A stretch of 64,000 nt of DNA from Galdieria partita (Eukaryota > Rhodophyta > Bangiophyceae > Galdieriales > Galdieriaceae), in NCBI GenBank assembly GCA_025991245.1, contig BQMJ01000042.1:62001-126000 (forward strand), written 5' to 3'. The position numbers were made by a program, and so were the translations under genes. How positions within the stretch are numbered: position 1 is the stretch's first letter; each line of letters starts with the position of its first letter. Below, piece by piece: positions 63,156 to 64,000 of this stretch. A model generated the notes under the pieces. It was not told the DNA's origin, searched no databases, and worked only from the letters and a program-made list of their open reading frames with translations.

Positions 63156-64000
63156 TTAGTGACGAAGCCAATCGACTTTTTCGCGCTGTATCTTCTTTCC
63201 TTGAAGTCCATTGTAGAATTCTCTGGCAGTCATAATTCTTTTACCGCTAGCTTGTATTTCAAGAATATCCAACTGACTTCCATCGTCACATGTCACACGA
63301 AGAGCATCTTTTTCTGGATTGAGAACAAGTTGATGGATTCCTAAAGCAGGAAAGCCATTTCTACGAACCAAACGTGTCTTATGGATTTTCAATCTTTGTA
63401 TTCCTCTTTCTTGGATATCAAAATTTGCAAAAGTTCCAATAGAGTCAGCAAAAGCTCGCACTTTGTTATGAACATACCACGCATTTTCCTGGAAAGATAG
63501 CCATCCTTCTTCTTTCTTCAATTTGGGAGCATAAGTAGCTTCATCTTCATTTTGATATATCGTTTGTACAGTTCCACTCACGATGGATTCCAAATGTTGA
63601 GCCAATAGATCGGTTCCTTTGAGAAACAAGTCTATCAATAAGGGTCCAGCCATTTCATCTCCACTTAAGGAAACTTTCTGTTGTGCAATAATAGGACCTG
63701 CGTCCATTTTGGTTACTGTGAATAGAATGGATACTCCTGTTTCTTCTACACCTTGTTGTAAAGCTCTTTGAATTGGAGCAGCACCTCGAAACTTGGGCAA
63801 TAAACTTGGATGTATATTCACAACTCCATATTTGGGTATACTTAAAAAGTTGGGTGGAAGCAACTTTCCATAAGCAGCAGTAATCGCTAGATCTGGTTCC
63901 CATTCTCTTACTTTTGATAGAAAGGCGGGATCTCTTACATTATCTGGAGTCCATATGGGTATTTGGTTTTGAGAAGCAACCATGTGCACGGGAGAAAGAA
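63156..64000 (-). CDS. Methionyl-tRNA formyltransferase (5' end cut by window)
   Basis: Formylates initiator Met-tRNA for organelle translation. The frame runs off the right edge, so the N-terminal cofactor-binding start and any transit peptide are missing; 277 residues are visible. Catalytic region: DLAITAAYGKLLPPNFLSIP, then NIHPSLLPKFRGAAPIQRAL with the Asn and His expected at the active site, and TKMDAGPIIAQQKVSL with the Asp. The C-terminal OB-like domain is present (YAPKLKKEEGWLSF, GFPALGIHQLVLNPEKDALR) and ends VDWLRH. No intron seen in this part. Confidence 0.93.
   Translation of the reverse strand, partial: LSPVHMVASQNQIPIWTPDNVRDPAFLSKVREWEPDLAITAAYGKLLPPNFLSIPKYGVVNIHPSLLPKFRGAAPIQRALQQGVEETGVSILFTVTKMDAGPIIAQQKVSLSGDEMAGPLLIDLFLKGTDLLAQHLESIVSGTVQTIYQNEDEATYAPKLKKEEGWLSFQENAWYVHNKVRAFADSIGTFANFDIQERGIQRLKIHKTRLVRRNGFPALGIHQLVLNPEKDALRVTCDDGSQLDILEIQASGKRIMTAREFYNGLQGKKIQREKVDWLRH

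Overview
This is eukaryotic nuclear DNA: AT-rich, very gene-dense, with many spliceosomal introns of roughly 40-65 bases (GT...AG) and no bacterial operon signals. Gene content (plastid- or mitochondrion-targeted leaders, a two-domain ArsA/GET3, soluble pyrophosphatase, eukaryotic E2/E3, Rab, cullin, V-ATPase and EMC components) fits a photosynthetic unicellular eukaryote. The compact short-intron style is what I would expect of a red alga of the Galdieria type (Cyanidiophyceae). The species call is inference from style; no ribosomal or plastid marker is present to prove it.

Layout. 1-5.3 kb: minus-strand two-domain ArsA/GET3 ATPase (cut at the left edge) and RINT1/TIP20. 5.4-10 kb: plus-strand START-like protein, ORMDL and Tudor-SN. 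10-15.7 kb: SLC35F6-like transporter whose start codon lies 6 bases from that of a malonyl-CoA decarboxylase, which is followed by a divergent second copy. 15.8-21.7 kb: coiled-coil protein, U6 snRNA, plastid-type pyrophosphatase, FAD synthase and a five-exon SRP14. 22-33.9 kb: organellar proteins, a large intronless SNF2 ATPase, UDP-glucose dehydrogenase, RING-membrane protein and an MRS2-type Mg transporter with GFN in place of GMN. 34-44 kb: cullin-3, phosphatidylinositol synthase, a fascin-like/START fusion, a DRG-partner protein without zinc fingers, Rab7, cornichon and a UBE2E-like E2. 45-56 kb: PP1, F-box protein, NSE3, an unknown membrane protein, a PH-domain CAMK-like kinase, mitochondrial L28, V-ATPase G and a TMF golgin. 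56.5-64 kb: mS41, eIF4E, GID2/RMND5, EMC8/9, gamma-CA-like complex I subunit, Y14, a short-chain dehydrogenase and methionyl-tRNA formyltransferase (cut at the right edge).

The genes are mostly unlinked housekeeping functions, with several membrane-trafficking factors (RINT1, TMF, Rab7, cornichon, SRP14, EMC8/9) and several organelle translation factors (bL28m, mS41, FMT). Neighbours often share promoters or touch at their 3' ends, and two coding regions overlap tail to tail. I found no transposon, viral fossil, CRISPR array or tRNA. I did not find a clear new multi-gene system. The most interesting items are single proteins with unusual domain make-up or altered key motifs, and the extreme compaction.
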